A DNA stretch of 64,000 nt from Thermodesulfobacteriota bacterium (GTDB lineage Bacteria > Desulfobacterota_D > UBA1144 > Nemesobacterales > CSP1-2), in the NCBI GenBank assembly GCA_035559815.1, contig DATMAT010000047.1:57082-121081 (forward strand). The letters are read 5' to 3'. The position numbers and the translations under genes are program-made. Positions 28,986 through 37,962 of the stretch are shown one piece after another. Under the pieces are notes generated by a model. That model was given only the letters and a program-made list of their open reading frames with translations, was not told the origin of the DNA and did no database searches. The number at the start of each line of letters is the position of its first letter. Positions within the stretch are counted from its first letter, which is position 1.

Positions 28986-31757
28986 TTACTTTCTTCTTCT
29001 TAGCATCCTGATGCCGATTACAAACGTAGGAATTAGGGCAATAAGAACATTGGCCATGGCTGTTCCAGCTTGGTAAGGTCCTCCGATTGCACATCCATTG
29101 CCATTATCACCACCTTCTCCTTCGACAGTTGTCGTAGTTGTGGCCATGTTATTGGTGATATCGGGGTCAGATTCATTACCAGTCACGCTTGCTGTATTAG
29201 TTATCTCCCCTGCATCTATGGGGGTTACAACAATTGTCACCGTAGCACTATCATCTTTAGCCATCTGAGGAGTCAAGCGGCAGGTGATAGTACTGTTATC
29301 TTCCGTGCAGCCTGCTGAAGCCGAGACCACAGTTACACCCGAGGGCAGGGTATCGATGAGAATTACGTCTGTAGCTGTATCCGGCCCGTTATTGGTGACA
29401 GTGATCGTATAGATCAAATCATTTCCCTGTGTCACTGGATCGGGAGAGTCAGATTTGGTAACAGATAAGTCCGCGTTAGCCACTCCTTGAGAAAGATTGG
29501 GGTCAAGCTTTGCTACAAAAGCTTCCGAGTCTTCACGGATACTATCGGCAGATTCCTCATCTATGCCCGGAAAGTCTGATGAGTTTGTATTGCCTGCGAC
29601 GTATACGTTACCGGTGTCGTCAAGCGCAATAGAAGTGACCGACTCTAAATCCTCGTCTGTCCCTCCCAGAAAGGTGGCTGCAAGAACCATACCGAGGTCC
29701 GAATCCAGCTTGGCTACAAAGGCCTCTCTATCTCCTGTAAATGCGCTATCTGCAGACCCAGTGTTAACACCTGGAAAATCTGATGATTCTGTTTGACCAG
29801 CCACGTATATATTACTCATCCCATCAAGGACGAGCGCATTAGCGACGTCATCGGTTTCGCCACCGTTTCCTCCACTCCCTCCCAGGAATGTAGCTGAAAG
29901 GATTTCACTTAGGTCAGAATCTAGTTTTGCTACAAAGGCTTCCGTCGCTCCCCCAAATTCATCATCGGCAGACTCGTCATCTATACCTGGGAAGTCCGAA
30001 GAGTTTGTAAAACCGGCTACATACACGTTACCCATTCCGTCAGGGCTGATGGCAGAAGCACCCTCGATACCATTACTTCCGCCAAGAAATGTAGCTGAAA
30101 TGATTTCGCTTAGGTCTGGATCTAGTTTCGATATAAAGGCTTCACGGGATTCAAATATGCTATCGGCAGATCCAGCGTTGATACCTGGGAAATCCGAAGA
30201 GTCTGTCTGACCGGCCACATATATATTACCGGTATCGTCGAGGGCGACGGCAAAGATGACTTCGTCGGAACTCCCACCCAGGAAAGTGGCTGCAATGATT
30301 GTGCCCAGGTCCGAATTCAGCTTCACTATAAAGTCTTCAGCAAATTCAAATGTATTGTCAGATGACCCTTCACTTACACCTGGAAAATCTGGTGATCCCG
30401 TACGACCGGCCACATATACATTATTCATGTCATCAATGGTGAGGGCATTCTCCAATTCTTCAAAATCACTCCCTCCTAGGAATGTAGCTGAAAGAATTGT
30501 ACTTAGGTCTGAATCCAGCTTGACTACAAAGGCTTCAAGTGATCCGCCAAATTCGCTATCGGCAGATTCTTCATTTATGCCCGGAAAATCTGATGAGAAT
30601 GTATCACCAGCCACATATACATTACCTTCGTCGTCGAGCACCATGGCAGAAGCGCTATCAAAACTACTTCCTCCCAAAAATGTCGCTGCCAGGATTGTAC
30701 TAAGATCTGAATCCAGCTTCGCTACAAAGCCTTCGGTGGATTCAACTATGCTATCGGCGGATCCCTCATCTACACCCGAGAACTCTCCTGCCGTCGAACC
30801 CGCTATGTATACATTACCCTCACCGTCAAGGGCAATGGCGTTACCAAAATCACCAGCCTCTCCTCCTAGGAATGTGGCGGCAAGGATTGGGTCTATCACT
30901 AGCACTTTTCCCCTGTCATATTTTCCTAAACTAAAACCGTACTCATCTCCATTAACAACATAGGCAACTTCAACAAATTCCTTCTTTTTGCTGTTCGTGG
31001 TGTGTCCAGTCGAATCATCTTCCTGATATGCCACAGGCTTCGTGAATTTAACTGTCCCAAGATCGGTCTCTACCTCAAGCTCCCCGTTGTTGTTCACATT
31101 TAATTTCCCGCCGCTGAGCTTTACTTTTATCATCTCTGGATCCGCTCCTGACTCGACAAAAAAGAGCTTCTCAACATTATTCCCATAAGCCTTTAGCTTT
31201 ATCTCCACTCCATTATACACCTCTCCAAGACTGATAAGGTCGAATGCCGGAATATTGTTTTCCCATTTTGATTTGTCTCTCCCCTTAAAGTAATTAACCC
31301 TTGTTACCGCTTGCTTCTCTCCTTTTACCTCATGAACCATTCCGCCTATAAACTCTTCTTTTAGAGACAATCCCTTTGCGGATTTCTTTCCCTTAACTTT
31401 TAGGAGGGAATGAATAATCTGTCCGTCATTTGTGACAAATACTGTTCCCCAGAATGTAGTAGTATAGAATTTTATCCTTTCATCAGTCTGACCCTGATTG
31501 GCAATGAAAGGAATGTTTAGCTTGTTTATTTTCTGCCTGAATTCGGAGTCAGCAGATTGATTCTCAGCCGCTCTGCTATTACTCAGAGTGACGGGTTGAA
31601 TATGCTGTTGCCAGTAGTTGTTGGCAAGCCAAATACGGCTGATTATCTCTGTAGTGTCCAAACTACAAATGGCTACCATCATAATAAGGCTGAGAATGCA
31701 TCCCGGTATAATTTTTTTGAACTTGATTTCCCTTATTTTATCTCTGACCTTGTTCAT
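28986..31757 (-). CDS. SBBP-repeat surface protein with DUF11 domain and C-terminal anchor
   Basis: The protein has 923 residues. After a signal/anchor (about 15-33) there is the N-terminal domain typical of SBBP proteins (FIANQGQTDERIKFYTTTF ... YNGVEIKLKAYG). About eight 60-residue beta-propeller repeats follow, with ATFLGGSS, DDxGNVYVAG and SSDFPGI. Next is one DUF11 domain (SDSPDPVTQGNDLIYTITV ... PSGVTVVSA). The end is GCAIGG, a hydrophobic helix and RMLRRRK, which looks like a CTERM-type sorting tail. It is probably exported and anchored at the surface. Repeat units are similar at the DNA level, so copy number can drift. Confidence 0.87.
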   Translation of the reverse strand: MNKVRDKIREIKFKKIIPGCILSLIMMVAICSLDTTEIISRIWLANNYWQQHIQPVTLSNSRAAENQSADSEFRQKINKLNIPFIANQGQTDERIKFYTTTFWGTVFVTNDGQIIHSLLKVKGKKSAKGLSLKEEFIGGMVHEVKGEKQAVTRVNYFKGRDKSKWENNIPAFDLISLGEVYNGVEIKLKAYGNNVEKLFFVESGADPEMIKVKLSGGKLNVNNNGELEVETDLGTVKFTKPVAYQEDDSTGHTTNSKKKEFVEVAYVVNGDEYGFSLGKYDRGKVLVIDPILAATFLGGEAGDFGNAIALDGEGNVYIAGSTAGEFSGVDEGSADSIVESTEGFVAKLDSDLSTILAATFLGGSSFDSASAMVLDDEGNVYVAGDTFSSDFPGINEESADSEFGGSLEAFVVKLDSDLSTILSATFLGGSDFEELENALTIDDMNNVYVAGRTGSPDFPGVSEGSSDNTFEFAEDFIVKLNSDLGTIIAATFLGGSSDEVIFAVALDDTGNIYVAGQTDSSDFPGINAGSADSIFESREAFISKLDPDLSEIISATFLGGSNGIEGASAISPDGMGNVYVAGFTNSSDFPGIDDESADDEFGGATEAFVAKLDSDLSEILSATFLGGSGGNGGETDDVANALVLDGMSNIYVAGQTESSDFPGVNTGSADSAFTGDREAFVAKLDSDLGMVLAATFLGGTDEDLESVTSIALDDTGNVYVAGNTNSSDFPGIDEESADSIREDSEAFVAKLDPNLSQGVANADLSVTKSDSPDPVTQGNDLIYTITVTNNGPDTATDVILIDTLPSGVTVVSASAGCTEDNSTITCRLTPQMAKDDSATVTIVVTPIDAGEITNTASVTGNESDPDITNNMATTTTTVEGEGGDNGNGCAIGGPYQAGTAMANVLIALIPTFVIGIRMLRRRK

Positions 31758-32133
31758 TGCTCTTTCCTCCTTTCGTTATACTGTCTGTTAGTCCACTTTT
31801 TTGTTAATTTTTATTTTTGACCATGGCTTTGATCTACCTTGTCTTTTAGTTTGAGTCAATTTGGCCTCGAGATTCTTAAAAAATCTTCCATACAATCAAA
31901 CGATATCACTTCAGTTTTGGACTGCGGGGCAAATGTAATCTGAAAAGAGTGCAATCAAGATTACGAAACCTATTAACTATTTGAGTTGAACGGGTTTGAG
32001 AACCAGGGGACTTTTGGGATTCCCCTGGTCCGAAATCATTAATACTCAGGTGTAATAGTGATATTCTTTGTAGCGCTAAAACCTTGCTCTCAAAGTTTGA
32101 CCCATCAAAGGTTTTCATTCTGCCAACATCCCT
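31758..32133. other. Non-coding gap
   Basis: The region ahead of the SBBP gene holds its ribosome site (AAAGGAGGAAAGAG next to 31757) and the hairpin at 31996-32032 described with the 28492 gap. A 70-codon minus-strand frame (31906-32118) has no ribosome site or family and is not called. Confidence 0.5.
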
Positions 32134-32895
32134 TCATTCTAGTTCCACCGGTACTACAGTGAGATTATATGTAACGTCTAAAAAGAAATCCTGGTCTGGG
32201 TTTTCTGCATGAATGCGAAGAGTATGTTCTCCTGCATCCAGAGGCTTGAGCATAACGTAAAATCCATCATCTACTGAAGGAGAGTATATACCGGCTGGAA
32301 CTCCTCCAAAGTCTTCACAAAACGGGTCAAACAGATTGTCCTCTGGAAGTGCAACATTGAAGACCTCGGACTTAATACGAAATCTTTTCCCTAAACTCGG
32401 TATAGGGTTACCGTCGACTTCAACTAGCAAGTTGGTCGCACCGTCTATAAATTCAGCGGTGAGAGCACGCATCTCATCTAATGGAGTTCTTTCCGGACCC
32501 TGCCCGCACACATTGGGTGTGTCAATAAAGGCGCTGTTTATGACCGGAAAAAAAAGAGCCGTTCCTTCTGGTATAGAACATGCGCGCATGGTCTCACCTC
32601 CGAAAAATGTACCTGCAAGGAACCACACCGGACCGTGCTGTCCCACGACGCATTTCTCACCAGTTTCATCGAGGAGTGGGTTTTCAGATGGAGGTATGGA
32701 AAGTACGTACTGCCACCATTCAGTGCTCCACTCACTATACTTCTTTCCGAATGGGTTGGAGTTAGGGGGAAAGACTTCCACGCTTTGTTTGCCACTAGCA
32801 TTGTCACACGCCGTTGTTGCCAGCATCATGACTCCTAAAGCAACTCCAACCAATACTGCAATTATGTTTTGTCGATAATTCATACTACTTATCAT
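32134..32895 (-). CDS. Exported lipoprotein-like protein of an uncharacterised WSxEWWQ family
   Basis: I start at ATG 32895 behind AGGAGG; a longer frame to 32949 is less likely. The N-terminus is a lipoprotein signal ending LATTACDN. The mature part has conserved-looking blocks YSEWSTEWWQYVLSIP, CVVGQHGPVWFLAGTF and GTALFFPVIN, and closes with a beta-rich DAGEHTLRIHAEN. I recall similar hypothetical proteins in other bacterial genomes, but no function is known. The four Cys in the mature protein could form disulfides. Confidence 0.75.
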   Translation of the reverse strand: MISSMNYRQNIIAVLVGVALGVMMLATTACDNASGKQSVEVFPPNSNPFGKKYSEWSTEWWQYVLSIPPSENPLLDETGEKCVVGQHGPVWFLAGTFFGGETMRACSIPEGTALFFPVINSAFIDTPNVCGQGPERTPLDEMRALTAEFIDGATNLLVEVDGNPIPSLGKRFRIKSEVFNVALPEDNLFDPFCEDFGGVPAGIYSPSVDDGFYVMLKPLDAGEHTLRIHAENPDQDFFLDVTYNLTVVPVELE

Positions 32896-33051
32896 GACAT
32901 TCCTCCTAGTGGTATTTATTTTCCTCTTACAAAGCCACCAACTTTGCAAGGGGTTTTAGCTCAGAAGGACGGCGCATGGAAGCCCCGCCCAAAACCTAGA
33001 TGGGAGCACTGTATCTTTACTGACTCTATGCTCCCAAACATACTTTCTCAG

Positions 33052-33717
33052 TTATTTGTATATGTCCACGGAGCCATAGCTAGCAGAATCCATATAGGCG
33101 TAAGAGGAAGGTTCTGGCGTGAAATTAGTTGTACCGTCAGACACTGTGCCCGATGCCTCAGCGTAACGGGAGCTGCCATTTGAGCGGTAGTTGCTACTAT
33201 AGCCGAAGCCTTGGAAGTGACTATGGTATTTACCGGAGTAGATATCACCAGAACCTGTCCAGTTGATGCTGACGTTTACTGGGAAAGAATTTCCGGTGTA
33301 GTAATCATAGACCTCAATCGTCGTATCCACCGTTGCTGAGATAAGCTTTTTATTGATCTGAAAATCCTTTCCTGCCAACTCAGAATAGCCGTCGGCGTAT
33401 AGATATGTTCCCGCACAGTAGTCATACTGTACTACAGTAATATAAGCCGCAGATTGTACTTCTGGCTTACCTTTAGCTTTGATCCGACCGTCGCTCATGA
33501 AGACATAAGCAGCGGTAAAGCTACACTCGTCCCCACTATAGAAATAGGCTACAGCGGTCTGACCCTTAAAGCTGTAATGGTAAACATCTGCTCCGGCTTG
33601 AGTGGCTGTAGGAAGGGCAAAGACCACCAGCGCTAGAGCGATAGCAATTGCTGCAAGCTTCCTTACCTTTTTCTCACTTAGCTTTAGCCATGACATTAAA
33701 TTTGATATTCCTAACAT
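33052..33717 (-). CDS. Secreted protein of unknown function, Tyr/Ser-rich
   Basis: The 221-residue product has an N-terminal signal (AAIAIALALVVFALPTATQA) with cleavage after TQA, then a Tyr-, Ser- and Gly-rich beta domain (YHYSFKGQTAVAYFYSGDEC, HSHFQGFGYSSNYRSNGSS). RBS AGGAGG sits 7 bases or so ahead of ATG 33717. It has no transmembrane helix after the signal. I recognise no family. Confidence 0.72.
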   Translation of the reverse strand: MLGISNLMSWLKLSEKKVRKLAAIAIALALVVFALPTATQAGADVYHYSFKGQTAVAYFYSGDECSFTAAYVFMSDGRIKAKGKPEVQSAAYITVVQYDYCAGTYLYADGYSELAGKDFQINKKLISATVDTTIEVYDYYTGNSFPVNVSINWTGSGDIYSGKYHSHFQGFGYSSNYRSNGSSRYAEASGTVSDGTTNFTPEPSSYAYMDSASYGSVDIYK

Positions 33718-33817
33718 CTTAATTTCCTCCTTTTCTTGTATTTTTAGCCTGGATTAAGTTGCCTTGTGCGTTACTGAAGATGGCTCAATACAATCAAAGA
33801 ACATCACCTCTTTTTCA

Positions 33818-34042
33818 TCAAAGATTGATTTTCTCTTTAGAAAATAAGAATTTTTTTAAATCTTTAAAAAATGAGAAAGAGTTTTGCTCAGGAGAGACCG
33901 AAGGATCCTGGATTTTTATAGAAGCTAAATAAAATCCTTTCCGTTGTATTTTCCTCTTGGCTCCCGATAGGCTACTAGCCCTTACCGCCCCCAATTTCTT
34001 CTTGCCTGAGGAATCGAATGCTACAAATTCAAAAGCCTTCAT
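33818..34042 (-). CDS. Small stand-alone domain resembling the GspF/PilC N-terminus
   Basis: Starting from ATG 34042 (GGAGG upstream), the 74-residue protein reads FEFVAFDSSGKKKLGAVRAS, then AKRKIQRKGFYLASIKI. This is the pattern of the short N-terminal domain of type II secretion/type IV pilus inner-membrane proteins (F-Y-A-D-GKxxxGxxxA ... A...L...G). The rest of GspF (the membrane domains) is missing, and no secretion genes are nearby. The similarity is by eye only. The neighbours are secreted proteins. Confidence 0.6.
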   Translation of the reverse strand: MKAFEFVAFDSSGKKKLGAVRASSLSGAKRKIQRKGFYLASIKIQDPSVSPEQNSFSFFKDLKKFLFSKEKINL

Positions 34043-34127
34043 TTTTATCCTCCATAGTTGAAGTCCATATTCGTTAGTCATGCGTTTTTAGATTAGTCGA
34101 ACGGCTAGAGACTAATGGCCAACGACT

Positions 34128-34346
34128 TTAATATATGTCACCCAACCATTTCTCCATCCATATCTTTGTTTTCTCAGCCAGGTCTTTGCTTGAGGTGTAG
34201 GATATGTACTTATCGTCAAGATAGATTCCCCAATAGGTAATAGGTGGATGATTATTTTCAAGGTGTGCTTCTTCTTCGTGTCTGACCCGAGAAGCTAAGT
34301 AGTTACAGCTTGGGTTAACTTTGAAAGGAGCAATTGTTATTGTCAT
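34128..34346 (-). CDS. Small protein of unknown function
   Basis: The 72-residue protein has a strong ribosome site (AAAGGAGG) 7 bases before ATG 34346. It contains HEEEAHLENNHPPITYWGIY and IWMEKWLGDIY. It has no signal or transmembrane segment. No family is recognised; the ribosome site is the main reason to call it. Confidence 0.6.
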   Translation of the reverse strand: MTITIAPFKVNPSCNYLASRVRHEEEAHLENNHPPITYWGIYLDDKYISYTSSKDLAEKTKIWMEKWLGDIY

Positions 34347-34711
34347 TTTATTGCCTCCTTTTAAATCGTTTTAGTGTATTAGACATGGCTAGCTCCAGAA
34401 ATGTTCCCGAATTTTTTAAGGCAAAGTGGCGCAGAATTACTGAACAAAACAAGAAAGTTAACACCTTAGTAATGCTAAGGAGTTAACTTTTGTTGGGAAA
34501 GAGCGAAATGCGAAGTGTCAACACTGTCATGAAGGTGTAGAGATTCGACACGGACTTGTTGGAATGGAAACGACATCGTACTTAACTAGCTCGCATATAA
34601 TAAACGTCACCCCGAGCAGTTAGTAATCCATTGGGCTGGTAGATATCTACAGTAGATTACTACAGCTAATTGCGGAAGATGCATAATACCTTATAATAAA
34701 TCAAGGTAAAA
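34347..34711. other. Non-coding gap before the AbiEii pair
   Basis: No gene or strong repeat is seen. There is a short interrupted inverted repeat around GTTAACACCTTAGTAATGC and GCTAAGGAGTTAAC (34456-34487), which is a possible terminator or operator. Confidence 0.4.
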
Positions 34712-34927
34712 ATGCGTCCCAAAAAATATATTGTCTGGTCAAAAAATGAGATTGATTCGAATGATCCATTCCAAAGGAAGTGGTATATCAAGCAGGTCCT
34801 GACTTATGGAAGAGCAGAGGATGTCGCCTCGCTTGACTGGGAGGAAATAGAGAGATTACTTCCCGAACTAGATTTGCCCTTGCACATAAAAAGGTTATGG
34901 AACGATTATCTTAATGCTAGAAGGTAA
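34712..34927 (+). CDS. Putative antitoxin of an AbiEii-type toxin-antitoxin pair
   Basis: This 71-residue protein (KYIVWSKNEIDSNDPFQRKW, then DWEEIERLLPELDLP) overlaps the toxin start by 14 bases. Small proteins of this kind, often annotated DUF6922-like, precede AbiEii nucleotidyltransferases in many genomes and are taken to be their antitoxins. I base the call on position and general similarity, not on a clear motif. Confidence 0.65.
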   Translation: MRPKKYIVWSKNEIDSNDPFQRKWYIKQVLTYGRAEDVASLDWEEIERLLPELDLPLHIKRLWNDYLNARR

Positions 34928-35591
34928 AGGAATTATAAGCGATCTCCAAAAAGAGGTTTTACTTTTTTTTTCTAATATCACGGATTCTCAACATTTTTAT
35001 CTCACCGGCGGCACCGCTTTGTCTGAGTTCTATATAGGGCATAGGAAATCATTTGACCTAGATCTTTTTACCGCAGAAAAAGGGCTCATCCTACCATTTT
35101 CTCGAGTTGTTGAGGAGGAATTGAAAAAGAAATTTTCTGTGAATCTAGTTCGCAGATTTGAGACATTTGCAGAATTTGAGGTTGGTAAAATAGAGACAAT
35201 AATTAAAGTGCAACTAGCCTACGATTCGCCATTTAGGTTCGAAAACCCAGTAGATTCAAATCTTGGGGTCAGGGTGAACGATTATAAAGACCTGATAGTA
35301 GACAAATTCCTTGCTTTTTTCGGTAGGGTAGAGCCGAGAGATGCAGTAGACTTGTTCTTTATATTGAAAAGAGAGGACTTTTGGGCACTGACTAGATTAG
35401 CTCCTAAGAAAGATCCTGGGTTTGATTTATATTGGCTTGCCATCGCATTAGAAAAGACGAGAGATTTCCCAGATGATATAAATAGATGGCCAGTTGAGAT
35501 GCTAATTGAGGTAAAAGTTGAAGAACTAAAAGGTATGTTTTTAAACCTTTCAAAAGAAGTAATGGATAAAATAAAAGAGTTAAAATCGTAA
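34914..35591 (+). CDS. AbiEii/AbiGii-family nucleotidyltransferase toxin
   Basis: This 225-residue protein belongs to the AbiEii nucleotidyltransferase-like toxins, which inhibit growth or abort phage infection by modifying RNA. The active-site motif is YLTGGTALSEFYIGHRKSFDLDLF: G-G-T-A-L, then D-L-D. A later DLIVDKFLAFFGR and EPRDAVDLFFIL correspond to the conserved K and RD-x-D-x-Y/F region. It is translationally coupled with the upstream small protein. It lies alone among chromosomal genes, so a chromosomal addiction or defence role is likely. Confidence 0.88.
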   Translation: MLEGKGIISDLQKEVLLFFSNITDSQHFYLTGGTALSEFYIGHRKSFDLDLFTAEKGLILPFSRVVEEELKKKFSVNLVRRFETFAEFEVGKIETIIKVQLAYDSPFRFENPVDSNLGVRVNDYKDLIVDKFLAFFGRVEPRDAVDLFFILKREDFWALTRLAPKKDPGFDLYWLAIALEKTRDFPDDINRWPVEMLIEVKVEELKGMFLNLSKEVMDKIKELKS

Positions 35592-35643
35592 GGAAGCATA
35601 TTATTATATGGTTATTACAGGAAAATAATTACAAATCTAAAGA

Positions 35644-36312
35644 CTATTCTTTCACAATCTGTATTTTCACTTTTATGTGTCCTTTAACTGTGCTTAAATC
35701 TCCTTCTTCCTCAACTTCTCCAATTGGCTTTAATCTTTCACGTAACTCGTTTAGTTTTTTTAAATCAAGCAGCACAAAAAGGACATTTTTGTTCTCAAAA
35801 GATTGCTTTCTTAACACTACCCCTCCAATATCTGTTATAGCCGTCTGAACCTCAGCATTGGCACTATCAATATCCTTGGTATTAATGCTTATTCTAATAT
35901 CCCCCCAAACCTGCTCAATCTGAGGCTGTTCACCGGGCTGAGTAGAGCGGATTCTATCGGGTTCTGGCTGATAGGCTTTGTATATAAAAATAGAGACAAC
36001 TACTAAAAAAACTGTGGCTAAAACCTCAATTGGTAGTTTTATATGAAGTGGGAAGAATAATCGTTCAAGTATTCCCTTTTTTTGTTCTGCCTCCTCTCTT
36101 ACCTTTGAAATTATCTTCTCTGTAAACCAGTTAGGCGTTTCTACTTCCTCGAGGCTATTTAAAAGATGGATGGTTTTTCTTAGGTCGGAAAGAGATTCCC
36201 TCATTTCCTCAGATTCTTTTAGTTGTTCTTCAATATACAACCTTTCTTCTTTAGAAAGAGTGCCTTCTATGTAAGCTGCAAGCTTTTCTTCCTTGCTAAG
36301 ACGATCTTTCAT
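35644..36312 (-). CDS. Anti-sigma factor, single-pass membrane protein
   Basis: The protein has 222 residues. A cytoplasmic N-terminal domain (EEKLAAYIEGTLSKEERLYI) resembles the zf-HC2 anti-sigma fold but has lost the Cys/His zinc ligands. One transmembrane helix lies near residue 95-110 (LATVFLVVVSIFIYKA). The extracytoplasmic part has a DUF2275-like pattern (ISINTKDIDSANAEVQTAI, then LKKLNELRERLKPIGEV). Its ATG follows the sigma stop with no gap, so it is translationally coupled to the sigma factor, which it presumably holds inactive at the membrane. Confidence 0.85.
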   Translation of the reverse strand: MKDRLSKEEKLAAYIEGTLSKEERLYIEEQLKESEEMRESLSDLRKTIHLLNSLEEVETPNWFTEKIISKVREEAEQKKGILERLFFPLHIKLPIEVLATVFLVVVSIFIYKAYQPEPDRIRSTQPGEQPQIEQVWGDIRISINTKDIDSANAEVQTAITDIGGVVLRKQSFENKNVLFVLLDLKKLNELRERLKPIGEVEEEGDLSTVKGHIKVKIQIVKE

Positions 36313-36921
36313 CTATAAAACTCCCACGAATCTCTTTAAACAGTTCTTCAAAAGCACTCTTCCCCGGAAAAGCCTGGATTTAACCGTGCCTTCTGCGATT
36401 TTAAGAGTACTGCATATATCTTCATATGAGAATCCCTGCACGTCTCTCAGAATAACTACTTCTCTAAATTCGTTATCAAGACGGTCTAAACATAATTGTA
36501 CCTTTTCCTGAATTTCCTTTTTCTGGAGAACCTCATCGGCAGCAAAATTATCCGACGGAGATTCGACTCTCGTCCGGTTAGCTTCTGCATTAATAGGCTC
36601 ATCAATTGACACGGGTTCCCGACGACGCTGAGTCCTTAGCTGTTCTAGGCGTTTTTTTGAAAGATTAATCACTATGGTGGAAAGCCACGTAGAAAATTTA
36701 GACATTCCCTTAAAGCTCCTTATATTTTTATAAGCAGAAATAAAGGCATCTTGAACAATGTCACAGGCTTCTTCATAGCTCCCAATCATCCTGAAGGCGA
36801 TATTCAGCATTTTCCTTTCATGCTTCCGCACCAATTCCTCAAAAGCGCCCAAATCGCCTTTTTGACATAGAGATACTAGTCTCAGATCTTCGTCTGTAGT
36901 TATCTGGTCACTTTCCCTCAT
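36313..36921 (-). CDS. ECF-type RNA polymerase sigma factor
   Basis: This 202-residue sigma factor has region 2 (EEACDIVQDAFISAYKNI and FSTWLSTIVINLSKKRL) and region 4 (LDNEFREVVILRDVQGFSYE then KIAEGTVKSRLFRGR), with a variable linker between. It directs RNA polymerase to stress promoters when its membrane anti-sigma partner, encoded immediately downstream, releases it. The target promoters cannot be told from this window. No AACTT-type autoregulatory promoter is obvious upstream. Confidence 0.94.
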   Translation of the reverse strand: MRESDQITTDEDLRLVSLCQKGDLGAFEELVRKHERKMLNIAFRMIGSYEEACDIVQDAFISAYKNIRSFKGMSKFSTWLSTIVINLSKKRLEQLRTQRRREPVSIDEPINAEANRTRVESPSDNFAADEVLQKKEIQEKVQLCLDRLDNEFREVVILRDVQGFSYEDICSTLKIAEGTVKSRLFRGRVLLKNCLKRFVGVL

Positions 36922-37043
36922 GTACTTAGACAGTCAATTTACATGATTTGTTCCCGATTTTTAAGATTCTTGGTTTAAAGAATTAAAGACTAGCTCAAGG
37001 TTAGCATTTCTAGTCTGTTTGAGCTTTTTCAACCTTGAGAAAA

Positions 37044-37204
37044 CCAGAATAGCTATAAAGAACCTATTTCTCCCCGGACTGATGGGGGATAGGTTTAAGG
37101 TTTTAATTCAAGCGAAAAACCTGGGCGATCGAGCTAAGGCTTTTTATCCTGAATCGCCGCTCAAGTTGAGTTATCTAAAGCCTTCGGAGAGGTTTAGCGA
37201 ATAA
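37044..37204 (+). pseudogene. Fragment of a second midA 3' end
   Basis: The first 59 bases (37052-37110) are identical to 21323-21381 of the intact midA and encode AIKNLFLPGLMGDRFKVLIQ. After that point the match drops to about two bases in three, although the reading frame and the ending (FYPES ... FRISFQKPLDRF against LKLSYLKPSERF) stay aligned to the stop. Nothing upstream of 37044 resembles midA. It is thus a relic of a diverged copy with one tract made identical, probably by recombination with the intact gene. Confidence 0.85.
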
Positions 37205-37225
37205 TAAGAAGCTCGACAAATCATA

Positions 37226-37687
37226 CTAAAAGGGAGTTTCCTTTGCTTTATCCGTCGAGTCTTTTAAGGAGGTGTTTTGTTTTAGAAGCCATAGGGCGCT
37301 CTCTGCTATCGACCGGCGCACGTCGGAGGAAACACCGACCAAAAGCCCGGCGGCGATTGTAGCTAACAGGGTTTCCATGGGATAATTATGCAACCAGGAT
37401 GATAGTAGGTCAGCACTGGCACTTTTCCGACTTATCGTGCGTGTCATCATAATTTTTACGCACAACACCAGGCACAGCGAGACGACTATAATTAGCAGTC
37501 CGCTGACCAAGGCGGCAGATGGCGGGCTCAGGATGGTGGCCAGATAAAGATAAAGAGACCAAATGAGAAATCCTAGTCCAACCAGTGTCAGGGCAAAGAC
37601 CAGAACTATAATCACGATAGCTGTTCCCAAACTAACAAGCCTCACGTAGAGTACCCCTTTGAGTGAACTCATAAATAACTTAAACAA
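37226..37687 (-). CDS. Small membrane protein, holin-like topology
   Basis: The 153-residue protein has two strong transmembrane helices (VSLGTAIVIIVLVFALTLVG and LVSGLLIIVVSLCLVLCV) and a weaker third (TLLATIAAGLLVGV). It resembles the small phage-holin-like/DUF1469 membrane proteins that often accompany DUF883 proteins; here a DUF883-type gene lies 11 bases upstream. Function unknown. The pair is one operon. Confidence 0.7.
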   Translation of the reverse strand: MFKLFMSSLKGVLYVRLVSLGTAIVIIVLVFALTLVGLGFLIWSLYLYLATILSPPSAALVSGLLIIVVSLCLVLCVKIMMTRTISRKSASADLLSSWLHNYPMETLLATIAAGLLVGVSSDVRRSIAESALWLLKQNTSLKDSTDKAKETPF

Positions 37688-37698
37688 ATCAATCGAGA

Positions 37699-37962
37699 CT
37701 ATTTACGCTCTAAAAGCTTGCCCAGGACAAACCCCAGTATGAAAGCGGCTAGTATTACTATGATTGGTCTTTCTTCTATCTTTTTTTCCACGGCCTCCCT
37801 GGTTTTTCTTCCCTGCTCTAAGAACTTTTCCTTGGCGTCTATTGTTTCGGACCTTCCCACATCCAATAGCTTATGAGCCAGTTCCGTTAGGTCTGAGCCT
37901 AGCTTGGAGACGTCCTGTCTCAACATATTCAAGTCTTCCCTTAGGTCGAGTTCTTCCCTCAT
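37699..37962 (-). CDS. DUF883/ElaB-like tail-anchored protein
   Basis: From ATG 37962 (GAGGGGGTG upstream) the 87-residue protein has a coiled-coil body (NMLRQDVSKLGSDLTELA) and a C-terminal transmembrane segment IIVILAAFILGFVLGKLLERK preceded by EERP, the ElaB/YqjD/DUF883 pattern. In E. coli such proteins bind ribosomes at the membrane in stationary phase. The downstream gene is a small membrane protein. The start ATG is preferred to the GTG at 37971. Confidence 0.82.
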   Translation of the reverse strand: MREELDLREDLNMLRQDVSKLGSDLTELAHKLLDVGRSETIDAKEKFLEQGRKTREAVEKKIEERPIIVILAAFILGFVLGKLLERK

